Below are positions 8,386-17,261 of a stretch of DNA of 64,000 nt, piece by piece. The position numbers were made by a program, and so were the translations under genes. The stretch is from CAYFPX01 sp964519895 (GTDB taxonomy: Bacteria > Myxococcota_A > UBA796 > CAJQPC01): NCBI GenBank assembly GCA_964519895.1, contig CAZFLE010000010.1, positions 46,202 to 110,201 of the forward strand, written 5' to 3'. The notes under the pieces are model-generated. The model was given only the letters and a program-made list of their open reading frames with translations. It was not told the DNA's origin and did not search any database. Numbering within the stretch: the stretch's first letter is position 1; each line of letters starts with the position of its first letter.

Positions 8386-9287
8386 CGTCGCGGCGGCTCG
8401 GTGGGTGGCGGCCCCTGGCGCGGAACGACCGGCACCTCGTCCGCGCAGAGCGCCAGGACCTGGCCCTGCCAGCTGGCGCCGACCGGGCTGGCGCAGTGCC
8501 GCAGGCCCGCCATCGGGAGGGGCTCGTCCCAGGCGGTGAAGTCCCGTCCATTGGTGCTGGTGGCCCGCACGGCGACTTGCTGAGAGCCCCGCCAGCGGCT
8601 CGCCCACAGCTGAAGCACGCCGTCGTGTACGAAGGCATGAGGCACGGACACGTCGGACCAGGTGCGCACCCGGGTGAGTGGATCCCCCGAGAAGAGCGTG
8701 ATCTCGGAGCCCGGTCGCGTGGTGGCGAAGAGCAGGGTCTGGCCCTGAAAAGTCACCGGGCTGGGATCGGCGAGGTTTCGCGCCGACAGCACGTCCTCCT
8801 GCCAGGTGAAGCCCCCGTCCAGGGTGGCGCGGGCGATGACGTGGTCCGTCGTGTGGAGCGCAGGGTCTCCCCGCTCCATGGCCGGGACCGCGTAGTAATA
8901 CAGGTCCACGCCCGCAGCCGTGGCGTGGAGCTGGGGGTCGATCGGCACGCGGTCCTGGGCGTCTCCGGAGAGCCGCCAGATGAGGGGCTCCCACGTGTCC
9001 AGATCGGTCGTGCGCAGCGCGTGAAGCGGCGGGCCGAGCCACTCTCGCCGCCACTCGGAGACACTGCCCAGCCAGACCCCGACCGCGGTGAGCACCAGGG
9101 CGTCGTCGACGACCTCGAGCCCCAGGCTGCTCAGCGAGCTCGCTATGGGCACAGGGTCCCTCTGAAAGCTCCCGTTCGGCTGTTGGCGAAACATCCAGAC
9201 GTGTCGTTCGGCCCCGGGATCGTGACCGACCACCGTCGCGACGACCGGCGGATCGACCCAGGTACAGGCGGTGAGGAGAAGCCACAC
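8382..9287 (-). CDS. Lipoprotein with sialidase/BNR-like repeats
   Basis: Protein of 301 residues. The GTG at 9287 gives a very short signal ending in the lipobox LLTAC. The body contains repeated beta-propeller-like strands with 'DGGFTWQED' and 'STNGRDFTAWDE', typical of Asp-box (BNR) sialidase-fold repeats. It is probably anchored in the envelope facing the periplasm or surface. Its stop overlaps the start of the GT39-like gene, so it heads that three-gene envelope operon. The start is uncertain; the upstream in-frame Val codon is GTA, not an initiator. No catalytic residues are assignable. Confidence 0.6.
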   Translation of the reverse strand: MWLLLTACTWVDPPVVATVVGHDPGAERHVWMFRQQPNGSFQRDPVPIASSLSSLGLEVVDDALVLTAVGVWLGSVSEWRREWLGPPLHALRTTDLDTWEPLIWRLSGDAQDRVPIDPQLHATAAGVDLYYYAVPAMERGDPALHTTDHVIARATLDGGFTWQEDVLSARNLADPSPVTFQGQTLLFATTRPGSEITLFSGDPLTRVRTWSDVSVPHAFVHDGVLQLWASRWRGSQQVAVRATSTNGRDFTAWDEPLPMAGLRHCASPVGASWQGQVLALCADEVPVVPRQGPPPTEPPRR

Positions 9288-9306
9288 GGTGGCCGAGTCT
9301 ACTGCC

Positions 9307-10212
9307 TCAGGTTCCGTAGACCTTCTGCGGCGCCGCGGCCTGGCCCAACAGGGTCGCCACCGCATCCCCGACCTCGCCAGGCTCCCAGCGAGCGCCCTTG
9401 TCCACCGCAGGGCCGGTGCGCCACCCATCGGCGAGGCTGATGACGCCGCCCTGGGTCTCGAAGACGCGACCGGTGACGGCCCGTGAAGCCGCGCTGCCGA
9501 GCCACACCACCAGGGGGCTCACGTTGGCCGGGTCCCAGGCGTCGAAGCCATCCTGGGGCGCCTTCATCATCTCGGCGAAGGGGCCCTCGGTCATGCGGGT
9601 GCGGGCAGCTGGCGCCAGGGCGTTCGCTGTGATGCCGTACCGGCCGAGCTCGGCGGCCTGGACCAAGGTCAGCGCGGCGATCCCGCCCTTGGCGGCTGCG
9701 TAGGCCGCCTGGGCGATGCTGCCCTGCAGTCCGGCGCCGCTCGACGTGTTGATCAGCCGCGCGTCGACGGTTGCGCCGGCCTTGGCCTGGGCTCGCCACC
9801 ATGCCGTGGCGTGGCGTGCGGGACAGTAGTGGCCCCGCAGGTGGACGTGCATCACGGCGTCCCATTCTTCCACGCTGCTGCTGACGAACATGCGGTCCCG
9901 CAAGATGCCGGCGTTGCAGACCAGGGTGTCGAGCCCGCCGAAGTGGTCCAGGGCGGTCTGGACGAGCGCACCAGCGCCGTCCCAGTCCGCCACGTCGTGG
10001 GTGTCGGCCACCGCTTCGCCGCCGGCCGCCCGGATCTGCTGGGCGACCTGTTCGGCGGGGCCCGCGTCTCCACCCGTGCCGTCGCTTGCGACGCCGACGT
10101 CATTGACCACCACCCGGGCCCCTTCGGCGGCGAACAAGAGGGCGTGGGCCCGACCGAGTCCGCGACCGGCTCCGGTGATGATGGCGACCCGACCCTGACA
10201 GCTGCCGCCCAT
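9307..10212 (-). CDS. Short-chain dehydrogenase, Rv3548c-like (steroid/acyl-CoA)
   Basis: SDR of 301 residues: GAGRGLGRAHALLFAAEGAR cofactor loop, VVVNDVGVASDGTGGDAGPA, CNAGILRD, NTSSGAG and the catalytic AYAAAKGG (Tyr-x3-Lys). The extended 'DGTGGDAGPAEQV' insertion and AWDPANVSPLVVWLGSA are those of Rv3548c/Hsd4A relatives in mycobacterial cholesterol clusters, where such enzymes oxidise 3-hydroxyacyl-CoA side-chain intermediates. The start is the ATG at 10212, with AGGAG 6 bases ahead; an ATG 15 bases upstream would place this site inside the gene. No KstR-type box precedes it. The substrate is inferred. Confidence 0.8.
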   Translation of the reverse strand: MGGSCQGRVAIITGAGRGLGRAHALLFAAEGARVVVNDVGVASDGTGGDAGPAEQVAQQIRAAGGEAVADTHDVADWDGAGALVQTALDHFGGLDTLVCNAGILRDRMFVSSSVEEWDAVMHVHLRGHYCPARHATAWWRAQAKAGATVDARLINTSSGAGLQGSIAQAAYAAAKGGIAALTLVQAAELGRYGITANALAPAARTRMTEGPFAEMMKAPQDGFDAWDPANVSPLVVWLGSAASRAVTGRVFETQGGVISLADGWRTGPAVDKGARWEPGEVGDAVATLLGQAAAPQKVYGT

Positions 10213-10232
10213 GGGGGCTCCTTTCACTGACG

Positions 10233-10244
10233 TTCGTCGACGAA
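10233..10244. promoter_or_regulatory. 12-bp perfect palindrome upstream of the SDR
   Basis: TTCGTCGACGAA reads the same on both strands and lies 20 bases before the SDR start, in the short gap to the CAP-domain gene. It could be an operator of a regulator other than the KstR-like one. GC-rich DNA makes such a palindrome only moderately unlikely by chance. Confidence 0.3.
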
Positions 10245-10262
10245 GCTAACCCTGTGGGTGGT

Positions 10263-10784
10263 TCAGCGGCGACCGAACACCTGGACCCAGTAGTGGCCAT
10301 AGGTCGACTCTGCGTCGTAGGCATAGCCGAAGCCCCCGTCCGTCGCGTCCGGGCTGAGCAGGTTCTCGCAGTGACCCGTGTCGCTGTCCAGCCAGCCCTG
10401 GACCGTGGTCTCGGCGTCGACCCGGCCGGCGGAGATGTTCTCGGCCCACAGGGTCCAGGCGTACCCGGTCTCGTCGATCCGTTCGCCGGGGTCGCGACCG
10501 TCCAGGCTGTCGTGATCGAAGAAGTCGTTCGTGGCCATGTTCAGGGCGTGACCCCGCGCGGCGCAGGCGAGCTGGTCGTCGAAGGCGAGCGGTGCAGCGG
10601 CCTCATAGGTGCCGGTCGGGCAGTCAGCGCCCAGGGCCCGCGCCTCGTTCGTGGCCTCCCAGAGCGCCAGGTCCTCGGCCTCCCAGGCGCTGTCCCAGCC
10701 ATGGCTGGTCGGGTCGTCGCAGCCCCAGTCGATGTCGGACTGGCAAGCCGTCAGGAGCAGGGCGCACGGGATCAGGCGGGACAT
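10263..10784 (-). CDS. CAP/SCP-domain lipoprotein
   Basis: Secreted lipoprotein of 173 residues: MSRLIPCALLLTAC gives a signal with lipobox LLTAC, followed by a CAP (cysteine-rich secretory protein/PR-1) domain with NEARALGADCP, HALNMATNDFFDHDSLDG, WAENISAG and DTGHCENLLSP. The conserved His and Glu of the CAP cavity appear in DFFDHDS and AENI. Bacterial CAP proteins are extracellular, with roles from lipid binding to proteolysis unproven in most cases. It has no obvious link to the flanking SDRs, although CAP proteins can bind sterols in eukaryotes. Confidence 0.78.
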   Translation of the reverse strand: MSRLIPCALLLTACQSDIDWGCDDPTSHGWDSAWEAEDLALWEATNEARALGADCPTGTYEAAAPLAFDDQLACAARGHALNMATNDFFDHDSLDGRDPGERIDETGYAWTLWAENISAGRVDAETTVQGWLDSDTGHCENLLSPDATDGGFGYAYDAESTYGHYWVQVFGRR

Positions 10785-10828
10785 GGCGCACAGCATGCCT
10801 CGGACAGGTCCAGGGTTAGGGTCTGCCC

Positions 10829-11581
10829 ATGGCGGACAGCACTGCACAGCCCGTGGCGCTCATCACCGGCGGGAGTCGTGGGGTCGGGCGCGGGATCGTC
10901 GAGGCATTCCACCGGGCCGGCTACCGGGTCGCGACCTGTGGTCGGCGACCACCCGAAGGGGAGATCCCCGCCAGCTTCCACACCTGTGACGTGCGGGACC
11001 CGGACCAGGTCGACGCCCTGGTCGCGGCGGTCGTCTCGGTCCACGGGCGTCTCGACGTGCTGGTGAACAACGCCGGCGGATCGCCGATGGCAGACGCGGC
11101 CACGGCCAGTCCACGGTTCTCCGAGGCCATCGTTCGACTGAACCTGTTGGCCCCTCTGCACTGCGCCCAGGCGGCGAACCGCGTGATGCAGACCCAACCC
11201 GAGGGCGGCTGCATCGTCAGTGTTGCAAGTGTGAGCGCGATCCGCCCCAGTCCGGGGACCGCGGCCTATGGCGCGGCCAAGGCCGGCCTGCTCAACCTGA
11301 CGAGCTCCCTGGCCGTCGAGTGGGCGCCAAAGGTCCGCGTGAACGCGGTCACCGCTGGGCCGATCCTGACCGAACAGGCAGCGCTGCACTACGGGGACGC
11401 AGCCGGCCAGGCCGCCGTGGCGGCGACGATCCCGGCGGGACGCCTGGGGCTTCCCGACGACGTGGCCCAGGCCTGCCTGTGGCTGTGCTCCGATGCCGCG
11501 AGCTGGGTCTCGGGCGCCAGCCTGCTCGTGCACGGTGGGGGCGAAGCGCCGGCATTCCTGGCGGCTGCGAGAGAGGGCTGA
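10829..11581 (+). CDS. Short-chain dehydrogenase, Rv3549c-like
   Basis: SDR of 250 residues: GGSRGVGRGIVEAF, CDVRDPDQVDALV, NNAGGSPMADAATASPRFSE, SVASVSAIRPSPGTAAYGAAK with the catalytic Tyr-x3-Lys, and VNAVTAGPILTEQAALHYG. The 'GGSPxADAATASPRF' and 'RPSPGTAAYGAAKAGLLNL' wording is that of Rv3549c, next to echA20-ipdAB in mycobacteria. It is transcribed away from the CAP lipoprotein (44-base gap) and ends exactly at the convergent flavoprotein stop. A role in HIP or side-chain beta-oxidation is likely but inferred. No KstR-type site is visible upstream. Confidence 0.8.
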   Translation: MADSTAQPVALITGGSRGVGRGIVEAFHRAGYRVATCGRRPPEGEIPASFHTCDVRDPDQVDALVAAVVSVHGRLDVLVNNAGGSPMADAATASPRFSEAIVRLNLLAPLHCAQAANRVMQTQPEGGCIVSVASVSAIRPSPGTAAYGAAKAGLLNLTSSLAVEWAPKVRVNAVTAGPILTEQAALHYGDAAGQAAVAATIPAGRLGLPDDVAQACLWLCSDAASWVSGASLLVHGGGEAPAFLAAAREG

Positions 11582-13201
11582 TCAGGCGCCGCGGATGACG
11601 TCGAACATCTCTCGGGGCTCGGCGGCTGCGGCGGCCAGCACACCGCCCATGAAGGCACCGATCACCCCGACACTCGCCACCTCGCTGCCCGCCAGGAACA
11701 GGCCCTTGATCGGCGTCCGCGGCCGCAGCGAAGGGGTCTTGAAGCGCTCGACCGTGGGTTCGATGCCGTAGATCGAGCCTTGGACAGGCCGGCAGAAGAC
11801 GTCGGTGGACAACGGTGTGCTGAGCTCGGCATAGTCCAGCAGGTCCCGCAGGCCCGGCATTCGTCGCAGGAATTGATCCGTGATCCGCTCCTGCAGGGCC
11901 GCCTTGAAGGCGTCGTAGTCCGGACCTCGCTTGCGCCACCGGGTGTCTCGCCAGGGCTCGAAGACCTCCCAGGGCACGAAGGTCACGACCTCCCCGGTGT
12001 GCCGGATCTCGGGTCCGGGGTCGTGCTGGGGGTCCTTCAGCGAAGGGAAGCTGCAGTACAGCACCGGGGCGTCGCCCACGGGCTCGCCCGGGGCCACCTG
12101 CCAGGTCTCGTCCTCGGGGTCCCAGGTGTCGTAGAACCACTTGTTGGCCGGGCTCGCGCCGGCTTGGCTGATGTCGCCCTTGAAGCCCATGTACAGGCAC
12201 ACATGAGCGGCGGCGGGGGTCAGGTGCTGGATGCTCGTGGCCCAGCTCTGGCCCGCGTGCTCCGGGGGCAGCAGGCGCTTGGTGGTGGCCATGGCCCCCG
12301 CAGCGCTGATGACACGGGACGCCCGGATCTCCTCGCCGTCCGCCATGCGAACGCCGACCGTCCGACCGCCTTTCACCAGGATCTGCTCCACGTCCGCCAC
12401 GATGCGGGTCCAGCCCCCGGCCTCGGACACCGTGCGCAGGAGCTCGACCGCGATGCGGTCCGAGCCCCCCACCGGGTAGTAGCCGCCGTGGAGGAAGTGC
12501 TTCACCACCAGGGCCTGGATGGCGAAGCTCGAGCGGCTCGGTGGGCTGCCGTAGTAGCCCCACTGGGCCACGAGTAGCGCCCGCAGCTTGGGGTCATCGG
12601 TCAACTCGGCCACCACGTCTGCGGTGCGCTCGGTCAGGTACTTCTGGGCCTTGCGGGCCATCAGCGGCTCGCCCAGCCAGCCGATGCTCTTCGGCAGCGC
12701 CCGGGACAGGTAGTAGCCCTTCATGCTCGCCGCGACGGCCTTGGCCTTGGCGATGTAGGCGTCGATCGCGGCGGCCTCGTCCGGGAAGAGCGCGATCAGG
12801 TTCTCGCGGAACTGTTCGGGACTGTCCGGGAAGTCGATCCGGAAGCCGTCTGGGTAGTGGAACTCGTCGTAGACCTGGCCCAGGGTGTTCCACTCGAGTC
12901 GACCGTCGGTGAGCCAGCCGAGCAGTCGCCCGGGCATCGAGTGGTGCGTGACCTCGCCCACGGCGTGCACGCCCACGTCCCAGGTGTAGCCCTTGCGCGT
13001 GAAGGTGTGGGTGAAGCCGCCGGGTACGTAGTGCTGCTCCAGCACCAGCACGCGATCCCCGAGCTTGGCCAGCAATGCAGCTGCGGTCATGCCGCCCATG
13101 CCCGAACCGATGACGATCGTGTCGAACGGACCTCGGTCGTCGGGAACACGCTTGCTCCAGTAGCGCTCTTTCTTGCGAGGTCCGGTCTTGGTGGTGCCCA
13201 T
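11582..13201 (-). CDS. FAD-dependent oxidoreductase, CrtI/retinol-saturase-like
   Basis: Flavoprotein of 539 residues with an N-terminal dinucleotide-binding motif TIVIGSGMGGMTAAALLAKLG (about residues 28-48), EQHYVPGGFTHTF just after it, and the C-terminal FAD motif GLFLAGSEVASVGVIGAFMGG. This is the phytoene-desaturase/all-trans-retinol 13,14-reductase family, which acts on polyenes and other hydrophobic substrates. There is no signal peptide. The start is the ATG at 13201. It is divergent from a TetR regulator 125 bases away, a common regulator-target layout. A sterol, carotenoid or lipid substrate is possible; none is shown. Confidence 0.78.
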   Translation of the reverse strand: MGTTKTGPRKKERYWSKRVPDDRGPFDTIVIGSGMGGMTAAALLAKLGDRVLVLEQHYVPGGFTHTFTRKGYTWDVGVHAVGEVTHHSMPGRLLGWLTDGRLEWNTLGQVYDEFHYPDGFRIDFPDSPEQFRENLIALFPDEAAAIDAYIAKAKAVAASMKGYYLSRALPKSIGWLGEPLMARKAQKYLTERTADVVAELTDDPKLRALLVAQWGYYGSPPSRSSFAIQALVVKHFLHGGYYPVGGSDRIAVELLRTVSEAGGWTRIVADVEQILVKGGRTVGVRMADGEEIRASRVISAAGAMATTKRLLPPEHAGQSWATSIQHLTPAAAHVCLYMGFKGDISQAGASPANKWFYDTWDPEDETWQVAPGEPVGDAPVLYCSFPSLKDPQHDPGPEIRHTGEVVTFVPWEVFEPWRDTRWRKRGPDYDAFKAALQERITDQFLRRMPGLRDLLDYAELSTPLSTDVFCRPVQGSIYGIEPTVERFKTPSLRPRTPIKGLFLAGSEVASVGVIGAFMGGVLAAAAAEPREMFDVIRGA

Positions 13202-13326
13202 GGAGCGGCTGTATGCGGTGGACGCCGGGGGGTTGTATCGGTTCGGGCCCCCCCTTGACGAAGGCCTCACAGTGGCGTGCGTCCCCTTGCCGTAGGGTCT
13301 CGCTCCCGGGCACCGCGGACGATGGC

Positions 13327-13923
13327 ATGTGTGCCGCCCCTCTGCCCAGCACCCCCGCGCTCCCCAGCCTGCCCCTGCTCGAGGCCACCGCGGACCTGCT
13401 CTCGGAGCGGGGGCCGCACCGGGTGACCCTGGAAGACATCGCGGCCGCGGCGGGCATGCGCACCCCCACGCTGGCGTCTCTCTGGCCTGAGCCGCTGGAC
13501 CCCACGCGGGCCGTGATCGACTACCTGGGTGAGTCGATCTCCGGGGCCCTGGGCCCCGAGCGATCCGGGGAGCAGCTTGGGGACCTGCTGGCGCGTACCC
13601 TGGGGGCGACGGAGCAGCACGAGCGCTACTGGCGTGTGCTCACCTGGAGCCTGTTGGAGGGGGTGCACCCCCTCGACCTGAAGCGGGACTACCCGGTGAT
13701 CCGGCGGATGGTCCAAGCCGCCGGTCGCAGTCCAGGGCACGCCACGAGCCCTGAAGCATTGGTCGCCGGTCTCGCCGGCGCGGGCATGGGCTTGTTGATC
13801 TATGGCCCGTACCTCCAGGTGGCCCTGGGACAGGGGGAGAGCCGCTGGGCCCGCACCCGTGGAGAGCTCGTGACCATGATGCGCCGACTGATGCTGCGCG
13901 CAGAGCGGCGGGGCCGACGCTGA
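13327..13923 (+). CDS. TetR-family transcriptional regulator
   Basis: Regulator of 198 residues with an N-terminal TetR helix-turn-helix: LLEATADLLSERGPHRVTLE followed by DIAAAAGMRTPTLASLWPEP (about residues 15-55), and a helical C-terminal ligand domain. It is divergent from the retinol-saturase-like gene, its probable target. It does not look like a canonical KstR, and no KstR-type box lies upstream, so I do not propose it as the regulator of the sterol operons. The ATG at 13327 gives the usual short arm before helix 1. Confidence 0.78.
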   Translation: MCAAPLPSTPALPSLPLLEATADLLSERGPHRVTLEDIAAAAGMRTPTLASLWPEPLDPTRAVIDYLGESISGALGPERSGEQLGDLLARTLGATEQHERYWRVLTWSLLEGVHPLDLKRDYPVIRRMVQAAGRSPGHATSPEALVAGLAGAGMGLLIYGPYLQVALGQGESRWARTRGELVTMMRRLMLRAERRGRR

Positions 13924-15039
13924 TCAGTCCGTGAAGCGAAGCTGGTTCAGAGGCTGGAATTCGCCCTCGGACAGGCTCCACAGCCCGGAGTTGTCCGCGG
14001 TGAACGCGATGGACTCGCTCTGCTGCTCGGCGGGCATGCGCAGCTCGCAGGGCTCGCCGTCCCACATGGCGTCGACCGGCTCTGACTGGTCCCGGCGCCA
14101 CATGTAGACCCACAGGCCGTAGGTGCGGATGACCGCACGGTCGCCGGTCACCGACCAGTCGGCTCCGGTGGTCGCTCGGCCGCTCAGTGGCTCCACGGAG
14201 AAGTCCAGTTGCTTGACCAGCTCGAGCTCCGTCGTGCTCTCGTGTTCGTGGGGCGGCGACTTGCGGTAGACCCCGGCTGGACCGTCGTAGTCCTTGGTGA
14301 CCAGGTAGAGGTCCTGGGTGATCGGGTCGACCATGATCGACTCGCAGTCCAGCATCTCGCCGTCTGGGTAGGTCACGTGGATCGTGAGGGCGGCGATGTC
14401 CAGCTCCTCGAAGTCCTGGCCGGGGGTGATCGCCGGTTCGTCGATGAAGTGGATGTGCACGTCGTCGCGATCGTGGCTGTTGTCCCCGACATTGCCTGCC
14501 ACGAGCTGCCAGGCGTCGGTGTCCGGGTTCCGGGCCAGAGCCATGTCTTCCCAGTCGCCCTTGTAGACGTCGAGCAGGTTGACGATGGCCAGCAGCGCAC
14601 CGGTCTCGTCCAGCGCGAAGAAGCGCGGGGTGTCGCCCGAGTCATTGTGGGTCCAGAGCACCCCCGGGTTGAGCTGACTCGCGACGAGACCCGAGGCTTC
14701 ATCGATGGCCAGGGAGTCGACCTGGCCCATGACCTCGTCGACGCCGTCTCCGGGACACACACCCGGCAGCACTTCGATCGGGCCCTGCCCGGCGATGTCG
14801 TCGCTCGCTTGCTCGCGCACGGTCACCAGGAAGCCCCCGCTTCCCAGGAACGTGTGTTCGACGTTCGCACCGGTCGCGGTGGCGCCGTCTCCGAAGTCCC
14901 AGACCGCGACGTCTGCGCCAGCTCCCGTGGCCGAAAATGTGACGGTGAGGGGCAAGGGGCCGGACTGCGGATCCGCGTGGAGGGTCAGGCCCTCCGGGTC
15001 CGCTCCGGTGCATGCCAGCGTCAGCAGGATGGGCAGCAT
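13924..15039 (-). CDS. PKD-domain lipoprotein
   Basis: Lipoprotein of 371 residues: MLPILLTLAC is a very short signal with lipobox LTLAC. A PKD domain follows (GPLPLTVTFSATGAG, VWDFGDGATATGANVEHTF), then a beta-propeller-like region with SLAIDEASGLVASQLNPGVL, THNDSGDTPRFFALDETG, GDWEDMALARNPDT and IMVDPITQDLYLVTKDYDGP. This is a surface or periplasmic protein with no catalytic motif recognised. It is convergent with the TetR gene, with abutting stops (TGATCA). Confidence 0.7.
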   Translation of the reverse strand: MLPILLTLACTGADPEGLTLHADPQSGPLPLTVTFSATGAGADVAVWDFGDGATATGANVEHTFLGSGGFLVTVREQASDDIAGQGPIEVLPGVCPGDGVDEVMGQVDSLAIDEASGLVASQLNPGVLWTHNDSGDTPRFFALDETGALLAIVNLLDVYKGDWEDMALARNPDTDAWQLVAGNVGDNSHDRDDVHIHFIDEPAITPGQDFEELDIAALTIHVTYPDGEMLDCESIMVDPITQDLYLVTKDYDGPAGVYRKSPPHEHESTTELELVKQLDFSVEPLSGRATTGADWSVTGDRAVIRTYGLWVYMWRRDQSEPVDAMWDGEPCELRMPAEQQSESIAFTADNSGLWSLSEGEFQPLNQLRFTD

Positions 15040-15094
15040 CGTTCCTCGCGGCGCAGTGTAGCCCGGCCCGAGGTGCCTGGATGGCTCCGCCGCC

Positions 15095-17080
15095 CTACTT
15101 CACGGTCACCTGGGTCGCAGTGCCGCTGAAGGCCTGGATCCGGATGGGCAGCCCGTCGGGACCCGCGACCCAGCCGACCTCGGTGCGGAAGATCGCCAGG
15201 CCGGCCGAGTCGGTCTCGAGCAGGGCTGACGTGGCGCTGGCCGGAAGGCTGAAGCCGCCGTCGTCATTGAAGCGACACATCAGGGCCGGCGAGTCCTTGT
15301 CGGTCATGACGAAGGCCTTGAGGCCGTCGGGGTGGTGGCCGGCGTCGGCGGTCAGGGCGACGCTCCCGCCTCGAACGATCTCGAGGTCGCTGGACATCCG
15401 GACTGCGAGATCGTCCGGCAAGGTCAGCAGATCCGGTTGGTCGATGGCGCCCATGCCGTCGACCGAGTCACCAGGGGCGCTGGCGGCCAGCGGGTCCCCG
15501 CCCCGCAGGTCCATCGGAGTCACGCCCAGGTCGTCCTCGGACATGATGCCGTCGGCGTCGTCAAAGGACTGGGTGTCCCAGACGTAGACCGGGCGGCCGT
15601 CCTGCATGACCCGCTCGAGCTGGAAGGCTTCGCGGTTGTTCTCGACCTCGAACCACGGCCCGACGGACTTGGTGTCTTCCGGGACGCCATCCGCGCCGAT
15701 GTCCGGGTGGCTCAGCGGGTAGTCAGAGGGAGTGACCGTGCTGCAGTCCTCCATCGGCACGTCCTCCCACGGATCGTCGCACTCAGCCGGATCGCCCGGG
15801 GGCTCCCAGAACCAGGCGCGGAGGCCGTCGAGGTCGATGAGCGTGTCGTCGCCGGTCAGGATCTCCAGGTTGTCCGCCATCACGATGCCGGCTTCGCGGC
15901 AGACTGGGATCTCGATGTCCGGCACCGGGTAGCAGGCGCCGTCCATGCCGCTGGCGTCGACCTCGCAGAAGTGATCCCCGCTTGGGCAGTCGATGAAGAT
16001 GGACGCCGAGTGTTCGGCCCAGTCCCGGGATGCGATCACGGTCGTGCCGGTGAAGATCACCGTGTCACCCGCCAGGACCGGGCACTCGTACATCCCGTTT
16101 TCGTCGGTGTAGGTGATCGCCGTGGAGCTGGCGCCGCCACAGACGACTTCGGCGCCTCGGACGGGGAACTTCAGGACGTCGACGACCTTGCCTTCGGCAC
16201 AGGTCGGGGTCGCTGGCTTGTCGGAATTCCACCAGGAGAAGTGAGAGGCGACAAAGGAGAACATGAGCAGGCCCGTGACTTCGTCCTCGAACACGGTGCC
16301 GGTGCCCTCGTCGACCCAGACGACGCTGTCCGGGTCATAGGACCAGACCTTCTCCTCGTCCCCGGGAACCAACTGGTATGCGGTGGCGAGGCCTTCCTGG
16401 TCGATGGGCATCTCCACCTGCGCACCGGCGCCTTGGGCCAGCTGCAGCGGATCACCGCCCACGTCGAACAGAGACACGTCGACCATGCCGTAAGAGACGA
16501 GCTGGGACTCCTCGAACAGGTCCTTGGCCGCCCCGTCGCCCACCTTGATCCGCGCCCTGAGGTCTCCGGGCGCCGCCATCAGCTCGTCGGTGCGCGGGTT
16601 GACGTGGGTCACCTCGACGCTGACCTGGCCGCTGTAGGACTGGCCGGTGGCCTTGTCGACGATGCTGTCTGCGGGGAAGTCGACCTTGACCTCGCCGACC
16701 TGGATCTTGCCGCCGGCGACGGCGTCGAAGAACGCGGTGCCGTCGATGGGGGCCATGACCGCGCTGGCTGCGACGGTCTCCCAGCTGATCAGGTCCGCGC
16801 CGCCGTACGTGCGGGCGTAGCCCGGCTTGTCGTAGCTGATGCGAATGGACTGGGACGGGGTGACGCCGTCCACCAGGAAGTAGCCCTGGTCGTCTGTGAG
16901 TACCGTGAGGTCCTGGACCGTGACGGTGACATCGATCAGCGCGTCGCCCTGCACATCGGTGACGAAGCCGGCGATCTCACCCCAGGCTTCGAGCTCGGCC
17001 TGGGGCGTCTCTGCGGTCGCGCAGGCGGCCAGGGAGAGCGTGGTGGTCAGGAAGAGGGCATTCAGGACGGTTCGTGGCAT
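15095..17080 (-). CDS. Large lipoprotein with carboxypeptidase-regulatory-like domain
   Basis: Lipoprotein of 661 residues from MPRTVLNALFLTTTLSLAAC (lipobox LAAC; an ATG eight codons upstream is possible). A beta-sandwich of the carboxypeptidase-regulatory type follows (AGFVTDVQGDALIDVTVTVQ, TDDQGYFLVDGV), then a region with FPADSIVDKATGQSYSG as seen in proteins with inorganic polymers or adhesin-like sandwiches, a second sandwich with AITYTDENGMYECP, and many Cys in the middle. It is probably exposed on the outer membrane. The function is unknown. Confidence 0.65.
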   Translation of the reverse strand: MPRTVLNALFLTTTLSLAACATAETPQAELEAWGEIAGFVTDVQGDALIDVTVTVQDLTVLTDDQGYFLVDGVTPSQSIRISYDKPGYARTYGGADLISWETVAASAVMAPIDGTAFFDAVAGGKIQVGEVKVDFPADSIVDKATGQSYSGQVSVEVTHVNPRTDELMAAPGDLRARIKVGDGAAKDLFEESQLVSYGMVDVSLFDVGGDPLQLAQGAGAQVEMPIDQEGLATAYQLVPGDEEKVWSYDPDSVVWVDEGTGTVFEDEVTGLLMFSFVASHFSWWNSDKPATPTCAEGKVVDVLKFPVRGAEVVCGGASSTAITYTDENGMYECPVLAGDTVIFTGTTVIASRDWAEHSASIFIDCPSGDHFCEVDASGMDGACYPVPDIEIPVCREAGIVMADNLEILTGDDTLIDLDGLRAWFWEPPGDPAECDDPWEDVPMEDCSTVTPSDYPLSHPDIGADGVPEDTKSVGPWFEVENNREAFQLERVMQDGRPVYVWDTQSFDDADGIMSEDDLGVTPMDLRGGDPLAASAPGDSVDGMGAIDQPDLLTLPDDLAVRMSSDLEIVRGGSVALTADAGHHPDGLKAFVMTDKDSPALMCRFNDDGGFSLPASATSALLETDSAGLAIFRTEVGWVAGPDGLPIRIQAFSGTATQVTVK

Positions 17081-17261
17081 GTCGGTTCCCTTGTCGGACG
17101 TCATGTCCTGGCCCGGTGGACGGGGTGGGCCACACAGGTTCTATGCAAGAATCATGCCCCGGACAGGCCCTCCTGGATCGGCCTCTGACGGCGCGATGCG
17201 ACGCGGATGCCCCAGTTTAAACGGGCCATCCTGGCCGATCGGGGCGCCCCTGCCCCAGGGC

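Noticed and set aside
13249..13262. CCCCCTTGACGA as a second copy of the palindromic-element end
   Set aside because: Only 12 of 20 bases match, the rest diverges at once, and there is no partner arm. It may simply reflect chance.
13327..13923. The TetR gene as the KstR that binds the ten boxes
   Set aside because: Its sequence is not KstR-like, it has no box for autoregulation, and it is divergent from a flavoprotein that is also unboxed. It more likely regulates that flavoprotein.
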